From the NCBI RefSeq assembly GCF_932526225.1, contig NC_064041.1:14170951-14230950 (forward strand): a stretch of DNA of 60,000 bases, read 5' to 3'. Below, piece by piece: positions 11,478 through 21,834 of the stretch. Position 1 is the stretch's first letter; each line of letters starts with the position of its first letter. Source of the stretch: Nematostella vectensis (taxonomy: Eukaryota; Cnidaria; Anthozoa; Actiniaria; Edwardsiidae). The position numbers were made by a program, and so were the translations under genes. The notes under the pieces were generated by a model. It searched no databases. It worked only from the letters and a program-made list of their open reading frames with translations, and was not told where the DNA came from.

Positions 11478-13265
11478 TCAAGTTTGTACGGTAGTAAATT
11501 GCATTTTCAGAACTGGAACTGAACCCTCGTTTTGGTTTGTGATTCCGGCATCAACCTGTTCACTAGCCGATACGTCAAACCACCAGATATGAACCGTTTC
11601 GTCGGGGTACAGGGCGTCTCCCCAGTCGTACTCCTGATCAGGATAGCACCCAACGCGCTTGTTAACGGTCATGTCACCACCAACCACCTGTAGCTAGAGA
11701 TAAGTAAAGAACAAAAAACAATTGAATGTGATGTGGACAGATGAAGGTTGAAAGAACAGTTTGTCCAAGACGGGTCCAGGACTCAATGGGAAGAGATGAA
11801 ATAAAAAAATCAAAATGTTTATTAAGATTCCAGGCTGCTACTCATATAGACTCTATCTATGTTTGAACTATGCCACCCTCTCGATTTGCGCCATTCCACG
11901 ACGTAAAAATGTAAAGAGCAAAAAATGTAAAAACGCCCACGGAAACTAAGGCCTTACACCAGTTGTTTTCATACCTCGGCAATGTACGTCGTGCCCGCTA
12001 TCAGTCTGAAATACGGCACAAGACTTGGACACTTCAGTGTGTAGTCCGTACTGATAGTGTACCGTCCAGACTTCTCTCTTATCACAGTGGTTGTTTCAGG
12101 GTATCGTAATCGAAAGGTTATGTCGAACGTTGTCTCCTTTGTCTTGGTCATATCCCCGTGTACGCAGATGGCTACGACATACATGTCTTTATTGGTTCTA
12201 AAGGCAATTTTCTCCCATTTATCTGGTTGATATGTTATGTCGCCAGATGTGCTAGTTGGGCACCTTGAGACAAGGAACGGGGCTGAAGACATTAAATAAA
12301 TATGTCAAAGAAAAGACATGGGGAAATGGAAAATGAGCCTTATTATTATTAAGACTCTTTTCTCTTTATTCCGCTGGAAAAACAAAGCTTCTATTAGCAA
12401 AGAAGCTCTTTATCTGTCCTATATAGACCTCTGCTGAAGCCTTTGCTGAGATCTCTGCTCTTAGAATCACTCCAAGATTGCATACCACATTGCCTTAGCA
12501 ACGTAATTAGTATTGGAATTTGGGGGGAGGGGGGGGGAGTCAAAGTACCGAAGAGAGAACATAGCTTTTCGTGGCTCATGCGCGCGTCTTAAAATAGCCT
12601 CCTCCTGGGAAACGCCGTGACACCTATAAGATACGAGAATGTGGGGAAGTTGATTGCCCCTACTTATGAACCCCTGGTTATATACCATTTCTTTAAAACG
12701 TTTGATCTTACCGTGTTCACAGTTGTATCCTCCATAATACGGCATGCAATCGCAGACATACATTAAAAGCTTATTAATGCACGTCCCACCATTCATACAC
12801 GGAGTACTGACGCAATGGTCGATCCCTGGCAACAAATGCGCGTTACAGTAAATTGCTTTAAATCTAGAACAAATATATTGTAAACCATGAAAAGTCCATA
12901 CCAAGCCCCCCGACCAAACTGCAGTAAGCCTCTCTATTACCCAAAACTTTAAAGTGGGCCCAAAGGCGTCCCCACCCCTTTGGCCTCCAAAAGTGGGACA
13001 CTATTGTTTATTGAAGGACCGTCAAATACTATCCCTTTTTCCATATGATTCCTATGAATAATCTACTCCAAGTTATCATTTTTATTGAACGATCGTCATA
13101 TACTAGCAGCCTTTTTTTTGCATTTGATACCTATGACTGCGCACCATCGGTACTTAACTTTTTCACAGTGTTTGCCTTCGTATCCCGGATTGCAATGGCA
13201 CTTGAATCTGCCCTGGCCAAGATTTTCACATCTTCCATGGAGGCAGACCCCTTGATGGCATATGT
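11478..13265 (-). CDS. Secreted-type EGF-domain protein, spliced, partial (copy A)
   Basis: Exons on the minus strand: about 13265-13160 (EGF-like, starting DICHQGVCLHGRC), 12825-12712 (EGF-like, PCMNGGTC...CDC...YNCEH), 12282-11975, and 11687 to the stop at 11478. The last three have clear AG acceptors and GT donors with matching phases (1, then 0). The donor of the first listed exon is not clear, and the 5' exon with a signal peptide was not found. The last two exons form a domain of about 170 residues with few cysteines (motifs WWFDVSAS, GCYPDQEYDWGD) that I do not recognise; it is acidic and looks beta-rich. EGF modules imply an extracellular protein. Absent from B. Confidence 0.65.
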
Positions 13266-13711
13266 CTTTGGAGAGCTCTTAACAAACAACGCATTTAAAC
13301 ATCACAAGAAGTAAAACAAAGAAATGGGGAAAAATAGAATATTTGATCATATTTGATAAAACAATATAGGGCAAAAGAGTATAATTTTTTTAGGGAAGGA
13401 GAAATCTTACTTATTTCTAACTTCTGTTTGAAGCGAGTCATACGTAGGCTAGACTCAGAGTTTCGTGGCCAATTGTTGATCAGGCGCGCACTCCCTTATG
13501 TCTCAGCCATGTGCATAGTGTTTGTTTTCGTTAGAAATAAGTTAAGAATGCGTTTCGCGGTCACAACAGCAAGACAATGGTTGAAGCGTACTTCCTACTA
13601 TGGTATGTGACCTCATGATAAGGCGATGGACGGACAAAAGACTCGAATGACAACTTTAAACAGATGTGCTTGTCATGCATGTACTGTGTTACGTTTGTTT
13701 GTGTTACAAAG
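13266..13711. other. Intergenic stretch between EGF gene and 61-base minisatellite
   Basis: No gene seen. B rejoins homology with A at about 13330 (AAAAATAGAATATTTG). Confidence 0.4.
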
Positions 13712-14079
13712 ACGCCTTGTGACGTACGTATGATATATGTACTTACGTTTAGCAGGGTGTGGTAGAAAAGACACGCCTTGTGACGTACGTATGATATTGG
13801 TACTTACGTTTAGCAGGGTGTGCTAGAAAAGACACGCCTTGTGACGTACGTATGATGTATGTACTTACGTTTAGCAGGGTGTGGTAGAAAAGACGCGCCT
13901 TGTGACGTACGTATGATATATGTACTTACGTTTAGCAGGGTGTGGTAGAAAAGACACGCCTTGTGACGTACGTATGATATTGGTACTTACGTTTAGCAGG
14001 GTGTGGTAGAAAAGACACGCCTTGTGACGTACGTATGATATTGGTACTTACGTTTAGCAAGGTGTGGTAGAAAAGACAC
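13712..14079. repeat. 61-base minisatellite, six copies
   Basis: Tandem units of 61 bases containing GTGACGTACGTATGAT, a CTTACGTTTAGCAGGG segment and GTGTGGTAGAAAAGAC. Each unit carries GTAAGTAC on the minus strand, a strong splice-donor match. Present with six units in A, B (34712-35071) and C (56138-56505), with small changes in B. Confidence 0.95.
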
Positions 14080-14129
14080 TAAATGGGTTTTATTAAATGT
14101 TTTTGTTATTCAACTCCTTGTAGCTGAAG

Positions 14130-16514
14130 CATCTGGAGGAGTGTATTTTTGCTCATTTTGCCCACACTTTCACGAGAATCATGCACTATTTTGCCAGACT
14201 TGCAGAGGTCTAGTCTCGCACCGACATCGAAGCTGTTCAAACTCTCCATCAGTACAAGTACCTGGAATAATAATTATGGATGGGTTAAGTTCAACAAATA
14301 AGTTAACTCGAAATGATAAGCAAAAAAAACATATACTGCAATGATTAAAATGGGTACTTATTTGATTTTCTGTGACTCTTGGGGGCGCTTATCAAAGAGG
14401 GAGCGCTTATTGAATTCTCAGTGGAGTGCCCCCCCCCCCCCTTGGACAAAAAATTGGTACACTACTGCTTTCAGGTGTTTTTGTTTGGTGGTGGGTGGCT
14501 CTTATTTGGGAGAGGGCACTTATTTAAGGGAGGGGGCTATGTTTTAATCTAAGGGTATACAGAGTAAACATACCAACAACAGGAAGCCCAGCTTTGGTCA
14601 TTTTTACTTTGTTGAGCTTGGTGAGGTCCCTGACTTCTCGATCCCTGATGGTGTGGTATGGGATATACTGAACAGGAATAGCATAAGGCTTTTTGTCTCT
14701 GCATTCGTCAGATACCATGAACACTAGGACGTGGGTGGCACATTGCCTTTTTTTAAGAGGTTCTTCAGGAACTGATCATAGTCTCCAGCCTTTTTTCACA
14801 AGCTGGCAACATCCTGGGAGGCTTTTTTTCCTTGTTGGATTCCAGACTCTCTTTCAAATCTTTGGACATGCTAAGAAGAGGGTCCAGACAGTTCAACATT
14901 TCTTTTGTTACTTCTCTAAAGCGAGTTGCCTGCTCTAAAAGCGTGTTAAACTCAACAATTTCCCAGTTGAGTGACATCAACTTCTCAGTCTTTGTGTTGG
15001 GGGGATCAAATTTCTTTCTGAAGAGTTGAACAGCCTTGGCAAGCCCATAATAGAGAAACAGGATGTTGTTATTGAGCTCATTGTTAACAGCCACTACTGG
15101 GTCCCTTAACTCTTTCCCACACAATTTGTGGACACTAAGAGCTTGCGATACATGGAGTCGGTCATCATACAGTCCCTGTAGGGTTTCAAGTGCTCCATCA
15201 ACATCACCATTCCATACTTTTAATAATGACTCTTGTAAGGCTTCCTTCACATCAGTCCCATCAGTCTTTATCCAAAATTGTTAAAAAAAACACACAATGG
15301 AATAATTAATTAAAACTTAAAAACCAAGTTTACCAATATCTGCAATCAACCTCAGCACTTCAACATACCAGTTCAGTAACCCTGCTCTGATATGGCTTAA
15401 ACCCTCCTGTTAAAGCAACCTTATACAAATCATCCATGATGGTTCTATTTATTTAAGTGTGGGGAAGGGGTGTTAACAAAATATTACCAACCTCCCACCA
15501 TGAAACTGCACCCCTACCCCCTAGCCGTAAATTAAATTCCCCCTCAATCCTTCTATATGTTGGTCTCACCTGTATTTCTGGCTTAGAAGAGAAGTCACTC
15601 TTAGCAATGGCATTCAGTTGGGCTTGTTTGCTTCTGCATGGTATGTTGGGTTTGGCCTGCAAAATGATAAATTTTATAAACTCTACAGCTGTAACTAATT
15701 GAAACCTTCCCCTTCAAACAACTTATCGTCTTTTGTCTTTGATCTGTGCATTTTTTTACCTTTGAGGGATCACCAATGTCTTTCTTGTCACAGCCATTCC
15801 ACATAGGGCCACGAAACAAGCGCTTAAACTTCCCACCACCAAACTCTGCCTCCATTGTGTCTAGCCATATTTTATAGTCAGGGGACACAGATATCTGAAA
15901 TAATACAATTATCGTAACCAAAATATAAATATTTGATTTGATTTTCAATGTTTACATTTGAGATCCACTGACACAACAAGCAATATTAATTTGTAATGCT
16001 TGACTCAAATACAGTCAAATGCTTTCTTAGCGACCAGCTTTCAAATACGTGATAACATTTCAAATTCCCATTTGGATAATTTTCAGTCAAACTCTTTAAA
16101 TAAAAAGCTGTTGAAAGTGAGTACTTAACAGTCACTGAGGTGGTCGCTTAGAGAGCTCAGACTGTACATTAAATAGGTTATAATAATAACCTGTGCTATA
16201 TGTGTACAACTGAAAAACTCAATGCGGTACTGGATCATTCCAAATGGCATCCTATCTAGCTGCAAGGATCGGTTAACCCCATGAAGGCACTGGCACCATT
16301 TGTAAACCAAGTTGGGTTTGCCTTGCATTTGGAGATTCTTCATGACATTAATGGAAAACGTTCCAAAATCCTTTGGATGTGTGCGTATGCCGCAAGCCTT
16401 TGCTAACTCAAGATATAATGCATCCAGAATGGTCCCCTGAAAGACTTTACTTGCATGCCTAAACAGACCAAGGAGGAGTGTATGTGCATCCACAATGCCA
16501 AGGGCGGGGACAAG
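14130..16514 (-). pseudogene. Uncharacterised multi-exon gene, 3' part, decayed (copy A)
   Basis: Minus-strand exons: 16514-16191 (ends SCTHIAQ), 15894-15760 (starts ISVSPDYKIW), 15656-15570, about 15430-15367, about 15264-14574, and from 14261. Most junctions are GT-AG with matching phase. The part with QYIPYHTIRDREVRDL and VVG-CTDGEFEQLR resembles, from memory, a multicopy uncharacterised family of cnidarian and fish genomes; no function can be given and a transposon-derived origin is possible. Decay signs: the gypsy insertion after base 16514; a frameshift giving an early stop near 14765; a 7-A run near 14750 where B has 8 A and stays in frame; a stop after RPLQ in the last exon; and a weak GTTATT donor at 16190 (GTAATT in B). 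Confidence 0.65.
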
Positions 16515-16653
16515 TGTAGTAAGACGTTTACTGTGTCTAAGATACTCTAAGGTGCTACCATACAATCGTAGTCCGATCGCTCTAGGAGGCCGCCATCTTA
16601 CTTCGCCCCAGTCCCCCTAGTCCCTCTGCTACTACAGGTAGCCCAATACTAAT
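16515..16653 (-). repeat. 3' LTR of gypsy element (copy A)
   Basis: Matches the 5' LTR over 137 bases with four substitutions. The inner end reads AT instead of CA. Confidence 0.88.
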
Positions 16654-16774
16654 TCTTCCATTTGAACAGTAACCTAACATACAAACGTGTAACTTATGGT
16701 CTACTTCTAAATTGACCTATACAAGTAAATATTCTAACATTGTTCTAATGGTAACTAACAGCAGTCATTGTCAA

Positions 16775-17347
16775 TCAGTATTCTTCAATGTATCTGCAAG
16801 GTCTGCGGCGCACTCTCTCTGATCGCCTCAGGGTTGGCTGCTCTGGCGTAGGGCACGGCTGTGGTATTCGATTCCCATCTCCTTGTGTGGGTCCAGACAT
16901 TTCATTGAAGGTCTCTTTCTCGGAGACTGATGGTTGTTGTACCGGGAGAGGGCTTGACTGGCTTTGTATTGCTTCCGGAGTCGTGTATCTCTCGGGAAGT
17001 ATAGGGGCCCTGTACTGTGTAGAAGCGTATGTTGGCTGAGGGCTTCCTAAGGCTCTTCTTACCTGTCGACGGTTTCGTCTCAGCAATCACTTTGGTGTTT
17101 GTATTACAACCGATCGTGTGGTTTCGTGTGGCCTGATTATCGTCCCCTCCGTCTTTAGGTCTGGTATCCATACTCGATCACCTTCTGCTAACTCCTCTCC
17201 CTCTGCAACTCTGTGTCTGCGGTCATAGTCTTCCCGCATTTCTCTTCTGTACTCTCTTTCTCTCTTTCTCACTACATCATTGTCTGGGAGTTGAGGTTTC
17301 AACTCGTCAGGGTGGCACGGTACTCTTGTTTTTAGTTTGCGACCCAT
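16775..17347 (-). pseudogene. Gypsy integrase C-terminal region (copy A)
   Basis: Continues the integrase after the stop: a basic segment with REYRREMREDYDRRH, GDRVWIPDLKTEGTI and a low-complexity Arg/Pro tail ending RRRPCRYIEEY. A TGA near 17087 in A and C stands where B has GGA, so B reads through to about 37763. No chromodomain seen. Confidence 0.7.
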
Positions 17348-17458
17348 ACTTAGCTGTGATGGAAAATATCCGTTGTGAAGCGGTGTGTTTCTGTAGCTTA
17401 GAAGAGCGAGGTACTCGTCATCGCACTTCTTCAGAAAGTTCTTTATTGTCTCGACGGC

Positions 17459-17986
17459 TCATTCCGATTCGCCATTTGACTGGGCGTACCGAGGTGATGA
17501 AGTTATGTGATCGAATCCCCATGTTGCAGCAATCTTGTTGAACTCTGCAGAGGCGAACTGTGGTCCGTTGTCGGTAACTAAGATATCTGGGATTCTATGT
17601 CGACTAAAGGCATTCTTCATCTTGTTTACTGTATCACAGGCTGTTACATTCTTGCTCACCAAGTATATTTCGATATCGCGCGAATAGTAGTCGATTATGT
17701 GCAGGTAGTGTCGGCCTTCATGTTGGAAGAAGTCTGCTCCGAGTTTGGACCACGGTCGCTCTGTGAAATCTGTTCCCTTCATCGGTTCTATACGTTCTTT
17801 CCGATATTTTTCGCAGGTGGCACAATTGCGAACCATCTCTTCAATTTGTTTGGAGATTCCAGGCCACCAAACGGACGATGCTGCATTGTCCCCTGTCTTG
17901 GATATGCCTTGGTGACCATCATGTAGGTACCGTAAGATATCTGGCCTGAGACTCGACGGAATTACAAGTTTTCGTCCCCTCATCAA
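17459..17986 (-). pseudogene. Gypsy integrase, N-terminal and core, truncated by TGA (copy A)
   Basis: Zinc-binding HHCC region (LHDGHQGI...CATCEKY) and the catalytic core with GADFF, VTDNGPQFAS and QSNGESE holding the DDE residues. A TGA follows at once where integrases of this type usually have Arg (CGA to TGA fits). The same stop is in B and C. Confidence 0.85.
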
Positions 17987-18017
17987 TAGGCCTTCGTGGG
18001 TGGATAAGCTTCCTCTT

Positions 18018-19049
18018 TCACCCCAGTATTTCTTCGCGGGCCCATAGAGCTTCTGTTTGGTTTCTGCCCCCCCCCCCCCCCCCCCCGTTCTGTACGTAAT
18101 GCATCACGACTTTCAATGCGTCGTCTCTCTTCAGCTCTGACCGTATTTCCTCTAGTCTCTTGTCGGGTGCTGGCAGGTGTAGCAGTATGGTATTCACATA
18201 ACAGTCTGCTTCAGCGTACAGGTGGTCAGACTGGCACGACGTCTCAGACCTCTTTTCGTTTAGTGGGCACCTAGATAGTACATCTGCGGTATAAAGTTCC
18301 TTGCCTGGAGCGTGCCGAGTATCAAAATCGTACCTCATCAGCCTCATTCTGAAACGCTGTATGCGTACCGGCAGCTCATCGATCATCTTGGAAGTAAACA
18401 GGGGTACAAGGGGCTTGTGGTCTGTTTCGACAGTGAACTTCATGCCTACCAATAAATCGGACCAGTGCTCTAGGGCCCACGTGGTTGCTAATGCCTCTTT
18501 TTCTATCTGTGCGTATCTGCACACGGTTTTTGTCATAGATCTGCTTGCATATGCAACAGGACGCATTCCTCCGGATGGCTGCTTCTGCATGAGTACTGCC
18601 CCCAATCCAAAGCTGCTTGCATCCGCGGAGACTACAGTCTCTTTCTCGGGGCTATACAGTGCAAGCACTCTCTCTGAGGCCATTTCTTCTTTCAAGTCAT
18701 CGAAGGCATCATCTTGCGCCTTGCCCCAAACCCATGCGCTATTCTTCTTAAGCAGGTCGCGAAGTGGTTGCGTCTTCTCTGCTAGATTGGGACAGAACTT
18801 CATTAGTTGGTTCACCATCCCGAGAAATCGTCTCAGGCTAGGGATGTCCCTAGGTTCATCCATGTCGACGATAGCTTTCACCTTGGCGGAATTTGTCTTG
18901 ATCCCCTCGTTATCGATCACCTGTCCAAGGTACTCAATCTTCTTCTCTGAGAACTTACACATGTCTGGGTTCAGTGTCATGCCGATTTCCGTGATGCGTT
19001 GAAGGACGGCAGCCAAGTCTCTTATCGTGCTCCGCTTGGTCTTTTCCAA
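18018..19049 (-). CDS. Gypsy RT thumb/connection and RNase H (copy A)
   Basis: Starts with the RT C-terminal part (PDMCKFSEKKIEYLG), then RNase H (VVSADASSFGLGAVL, IEKEALATTWALEHW, TDHKPL, DVLSRCP). Downstream the frame runs into a pure C run of about 20 bases at 18067-18086 that B does not have (six C there), which adds a glycine run and shifts the frame before the integrase. Confidence 0.85.
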   Translation of the reverse strand: MEKTKRSTIRDLAAVLQRITEIGMTLNPDMCKFSEKKIEYLGQVIDNEGIKTNSAKVKAIVDMDEPRDIPSLRRFLGMVNQLMKFCPNLAEKTQPLRDLLKKNSAWVWGKAQDDAFDDLKEEMASERVLALYSPEKETVVSADASSFGLGAVLMQKQPSGGMRPVAYASRSMTKTVCRYAQIEKEALATTWALEHWSDLLVGMKFTVETDHKPLVPLFTSKMIDELPVRIQRFRMRLMRYDFDTRHAPGKELYTADVLSRCPLNEKRSETSCQSDHLYAEADCYVNTILLHLPAPDKRLEEIRSELKRDDALKVVMHYVQNGGGGGGGRNQTEALWAREEILG

Positions 19050-19755
19050 CGACCAGGATGTCGTCCATATGACATAGTGTGCCTTCTATTCCATCCAGCT
19101 CCTGGTCCATTTTCTTCTGAAAGTATTCCGGTGCAGAGGAGATTCCGTATGGCAGACGGCGAAACATATACCGCCCAAAAGGAGTGATAAAGGTAGTAAG
19201 CTTAGCGCTTTCCTCGCTTAAGGGAACTTGGTGGAAGCCTGAGTTAGCGTCAAGTTTGGAGTAGATCGATCCTTTGGCTATGTTTCCGAGAGTCTCTTCC
19301 ACTTTAGGCATTTGGTATACTTCTCTTCTGACTTCTTTGTTGAGCTTCGTGAGGTCGACGCATATTCGCACGGTTCCATTTGGCTTTTGTACCACTACTA
19401 TCGGTGCGCACCAGTCCGTGGGCTCGTCTACTGGTTCTATCACGCCGAGCTCCACCATCCGGTTTATCTCTTGCTCCACTTTCTTTTGCAGTGGGAGCGG
19501 TACTCGTCGAGGAGTTGTCAAACAAAATGGCTTTGCTCCTTTCTTAAGACGGATTGTGTACTCTCCGCTTTGTTTACCTAGACCATTCAAGAGGTGTGGA
19601 TTCTTGCGAACTATGGTTTCCTTGTTGATGAATGGTTCTTTATTTTGCTGTAGGTATTGGGGATTTCGTGTATTAACCCTAGCTTGCGGATAGCTGGGAT
19701 CCCTAGAAGCAGTTTTGTTGCACCTCTCACTACGTAGACACATTCTTCGATGCAT
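18955..19755 (-). CDS. Gypsy reverse transcriptase (copy A)
   Basis: RT with LDANSGFHQVPL, TPFGRYMFRRLPYGISSAPE and catalytic HMDDILVVG (the YMDD box with His in first place). The frame is lost near 19035, within the C-terminal palm region, and coding similarity continues in another frame at 19049-18018. Confidence 0.88.
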   Translation of the reverse strand: MHRRMCLRSERCNKTASRDPSYPQARVNTRNPQYLQQNKEPFINKETIVRKNPHLLNGLGKQSGEYTIRLKKGAKPFCLTTPRRVPLPLQKKVEQEINRMVELGVIEPVDEPTDWCAPIVVVQKPNGTVRICVDLTKLNKEVRREVYQMPKVEETLGNIAKGSIYSKLDANSGFHQVPLSEESAKLTTFITPFGRYMFRRLPYGISSAPEYFQKKMDQELDGIEGTLCHMDDILVVGKDQAEHDKRLGCRPSTHHGNRHDTEPRHV

Positions 19756-20985
19756 GCTTCCCCGAGCTGTAGGTTCATGATTGTTTGTCCAACAGTTTCT
19801 AGTGGTGTATCCCCTGCGCCTGTCAGCTTTCTGTCTGACGGCGAGAGTTTCCCATACACCTCTCTGTACACGGTTTCCGGCATCACAGAGACCTGGGCTC
19901 CGGTATCAATGCACCACGTTAGCTCGCATTTCTCTACTCTCAGCTTCACATGCCATCCAGGATCGCGAATATAATCGGTAGATATCTCAGGCATTAATGC
20001 TTCGGCCTCACTGACTTGATTTTCGGAAGACGTGATGTCGACGTTTTTATCTTGATCCGGTAATGTATTGTCTGTTTGAGGGACTGCCAAAACCCGTCCC
20101 ACGAATGTCGGGTTATGCTCTAAAACCTCACCCTCATGTGCATCTTCTACTTGACTTACTCTTGTATTCGGTTTGCTTCTACATACAGCAGCGAAGTGCC
20201 CAACTTTGGTGCATTTATCACAACGCACGTTAGCTGCTGGACAGTTGATTTTGCCTCGAGGATGGTCTCTGCCACAGTATCCGCATCTATCAGGTGGCTG
20301 TCTCCGTTGACTTTTTGTCTCGGACCGCTGTGCATACTGGGGTGCTGTTTTTCCAGGTGCTCTCAATCCTACTCTCTCGATTGTTGCCGTCTTTGATTCT
20401 TGTAGTTCCAGACTAGATGCTTCTTTCATCGAGAGGATTATTATTGTTTTATCGAGTGAAATCCCTGCCCCTTCATCGCACAACTTCAATTTAGACCTAT
20501 CATCTACACAGGAAAAGGTAAGCTTATCCCTTATAGCTTGCTCGAGGAATTCGGGTGGGAATTTACATTCTGCAGCTCTTTCTCTTACAGTGACTACCCA
20601 GGAGTCAAAACTCTTATTTGGTTCTCGTTGGAGCTGGAGCCAGAACTTCTCGCGGAGCATTAACTGTGGGTCTCGTTTAGTAAAATATTGGTCAAACTTC
20701 TCTATCACCGTCTTGTAATTATCCGGGTTTTCGCCCGGTATAGGGTCTCCACCATCTGGGTTTGGTTGATCAGGGCGAAATACAAAGTTACTATATATTT
20801 CTAGGCATTTGTCTCCAATATGATTGAGCAGTAAACCCACCTTGACTTCGTCAGGCTTCGTGGAGGTGGCAGTGGCCTTCAAATAAATTTCGAATTTTTG
20901 CTTCCACTTTTTCCAAGAAAACGCTGGATTTCCGCTCGAAATTTCCAATACTTCGGGTGGCTTCACGAATGGCGTGCTGCTTGCT
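19611..20985 (-). CDS. Gypsy gag and aspartic protease, one frame (copy A)
   Basis: Gag-like N-terminal part followed by two zinc knuckles (CGYC...; then CDKCTKVGHFAAVC, a CX2CX4HX4C knuckle) and a retropepsin domain with CIDTGAQVSVMP and LLLGIPAIRKLGL. The frame is open back into the LTR, so the true gag start is not defined; no early internal ATG is obvious. Protease and RT are in different frames here, overlapping around 19611-19755. This could be a mutation or a recoding site. Confidence 0.82.
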
Positions 20986-20999
20986 ATCTTCTGACACCA
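20982..20999 (-). other. Putative primer-binding site
   Basis: TGGTGTCAGAAGATAG directly follows the 5' LTR on the minus strand. A TGG start at this place is the hallmark of a tRNA-primed element; the tRNA is not identified. Confidence 0.65.
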
Positions 21000-21138
21000 T
21001 GTAGTAAGACATTTACTGAGTCTAAGATACTCTAAGGTGCTACCATACAATTGTAGTCCGATCGCTCTAGGAGGCCGCCATCTTACTTCGCCCCAGTCCC
21101 CCTAGTCCCTCAGCTACTACAGGTAGCCCAATACTACA
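21000..21138 (-). repeat. 5' LTR of gypsy element (copy A)
   Basis: 139 bases, with ends TGTAGTA and TACTACA forming a perfect 7-base inverted repeat. Repeated at 16515-16653. Confidence 0.9.
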
Positions 21139-21834
21139 ACAAGTTTTGTTTGGTCTTTGATTAGTTTCGACGTAGTGGTAATGATTTCCAACAGCTGATG
21201 TTGGGTCAGATGGACCAATTGACTTAACATCTGGTCAGGAGCTCTCACTGTATCTGCTGTGGCATCATTTGTCATTTCCTCCACATATTATGTTTTGCAT
21301 GTAATGCCATAAAACTGTTCAGCATCAGTTACTGTTTTAAATTTGCTCTTCATATAGGTAACAACTCTCTGTCGTACTGGTCCCCCGACAAAAGAAAAGC
21401 AGAAATATGTACGCTGTTCTAAAGGTTGTATCTTTATTGGGGGCTACTTATTCCTTGTTCACATTAGTACTGTGCAAGTAAACAGTAGGAGTATCCCACA
21501 AATAAGACATTATTATGCAAGCATCATCAAACAACGCAGATAAAAACTAAAAGAGAGAGAAATACCAAGGGTCCCAGGAACTAACACCTTTCCCTATGGT
21601 GCTGGGCCCATTCATACTGCACAATATATTTTTTACAAATCAATAATTATTCTATTTACCTTTGCAGGTGTAAGTGGTGCCAGCATGACTTGCTATAAAG
21701 TTGGCAGCTTCCAACCAATACTTCGATTTCGTATTTACCGATGGCCACTCTGAAGCTGTGGGCTGCAAGTCCTTGTGCCGGGCAACAAACTGGACCAAGG
21801 CAATGTCCTCCTTTATTAGCCAAATATTCTTCGA
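21139..21834 (-). pseudogene. Uncharacterised multi-exon gene, 5' part, upstream of the gypsy insertion (copy A)
   Basis: Continuation of the gene at 14130-16514. One exon at 21834-21660 (contains EDIALVQFVARHKDLQP, ends TCK plus one base) joins in phase with 21385-21139 (GGPVRQRVV...EQFYGI). In A the acceptor before 21385 reads CG, while B has AG. A TAA near 21287 interrupts the same frame, followed by an in-frame ATG at 21275. The reading frame stays open up to the target-site duplication and continues at 16514 on the other side of the gypsy element. Earlier exons were not found. Confidence 0.55.

Larger units (their letters stand above)
16515..21138 (-). mobile_element. Ty3/gypsy LTR retrotransposon, full length but broken (copy A)
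   Basis: Order on the minus strand: 5' LTR, primer-binding site, gag with zinc knuckles, DTG protease, RT, RNase H, integrase, 3' LTR. This is the Ty3/gypsy order. It is bounded by ACAAG at 16510-16514 and 21139-21143, a 5-bp target duplication. The two LTRs differ at four internal positions plus the terminal dinucleotide. Frame breaks occur between protease and RT, inside the RT/RNase H junction, in the poly-C tract and at a TGA in the integrase, so it is not autonomous. Inserted inside an exon of the uncharacterised gene. Confidence 0.93.

Noticed and set aside
9533-14079. CRISPR-like array
   Set aside because: Repeats are contiguous without unique spacers and the genome is eukaryotic. These are minisatellites.
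16515-16565. Apparent shared protein start (MYGSTLEYLR) at the head of two different frames
   Set aside because: It is encoded by the gypsy LTR, which is read into host exon at one end and into gag at the other. Not a real shared N-terminus.
18301-19002. 233-codon plus-strand frame, also at 39252-39953
   Set aside because: Antisense shadow of the gypsy RT/RNase H coding sequence.
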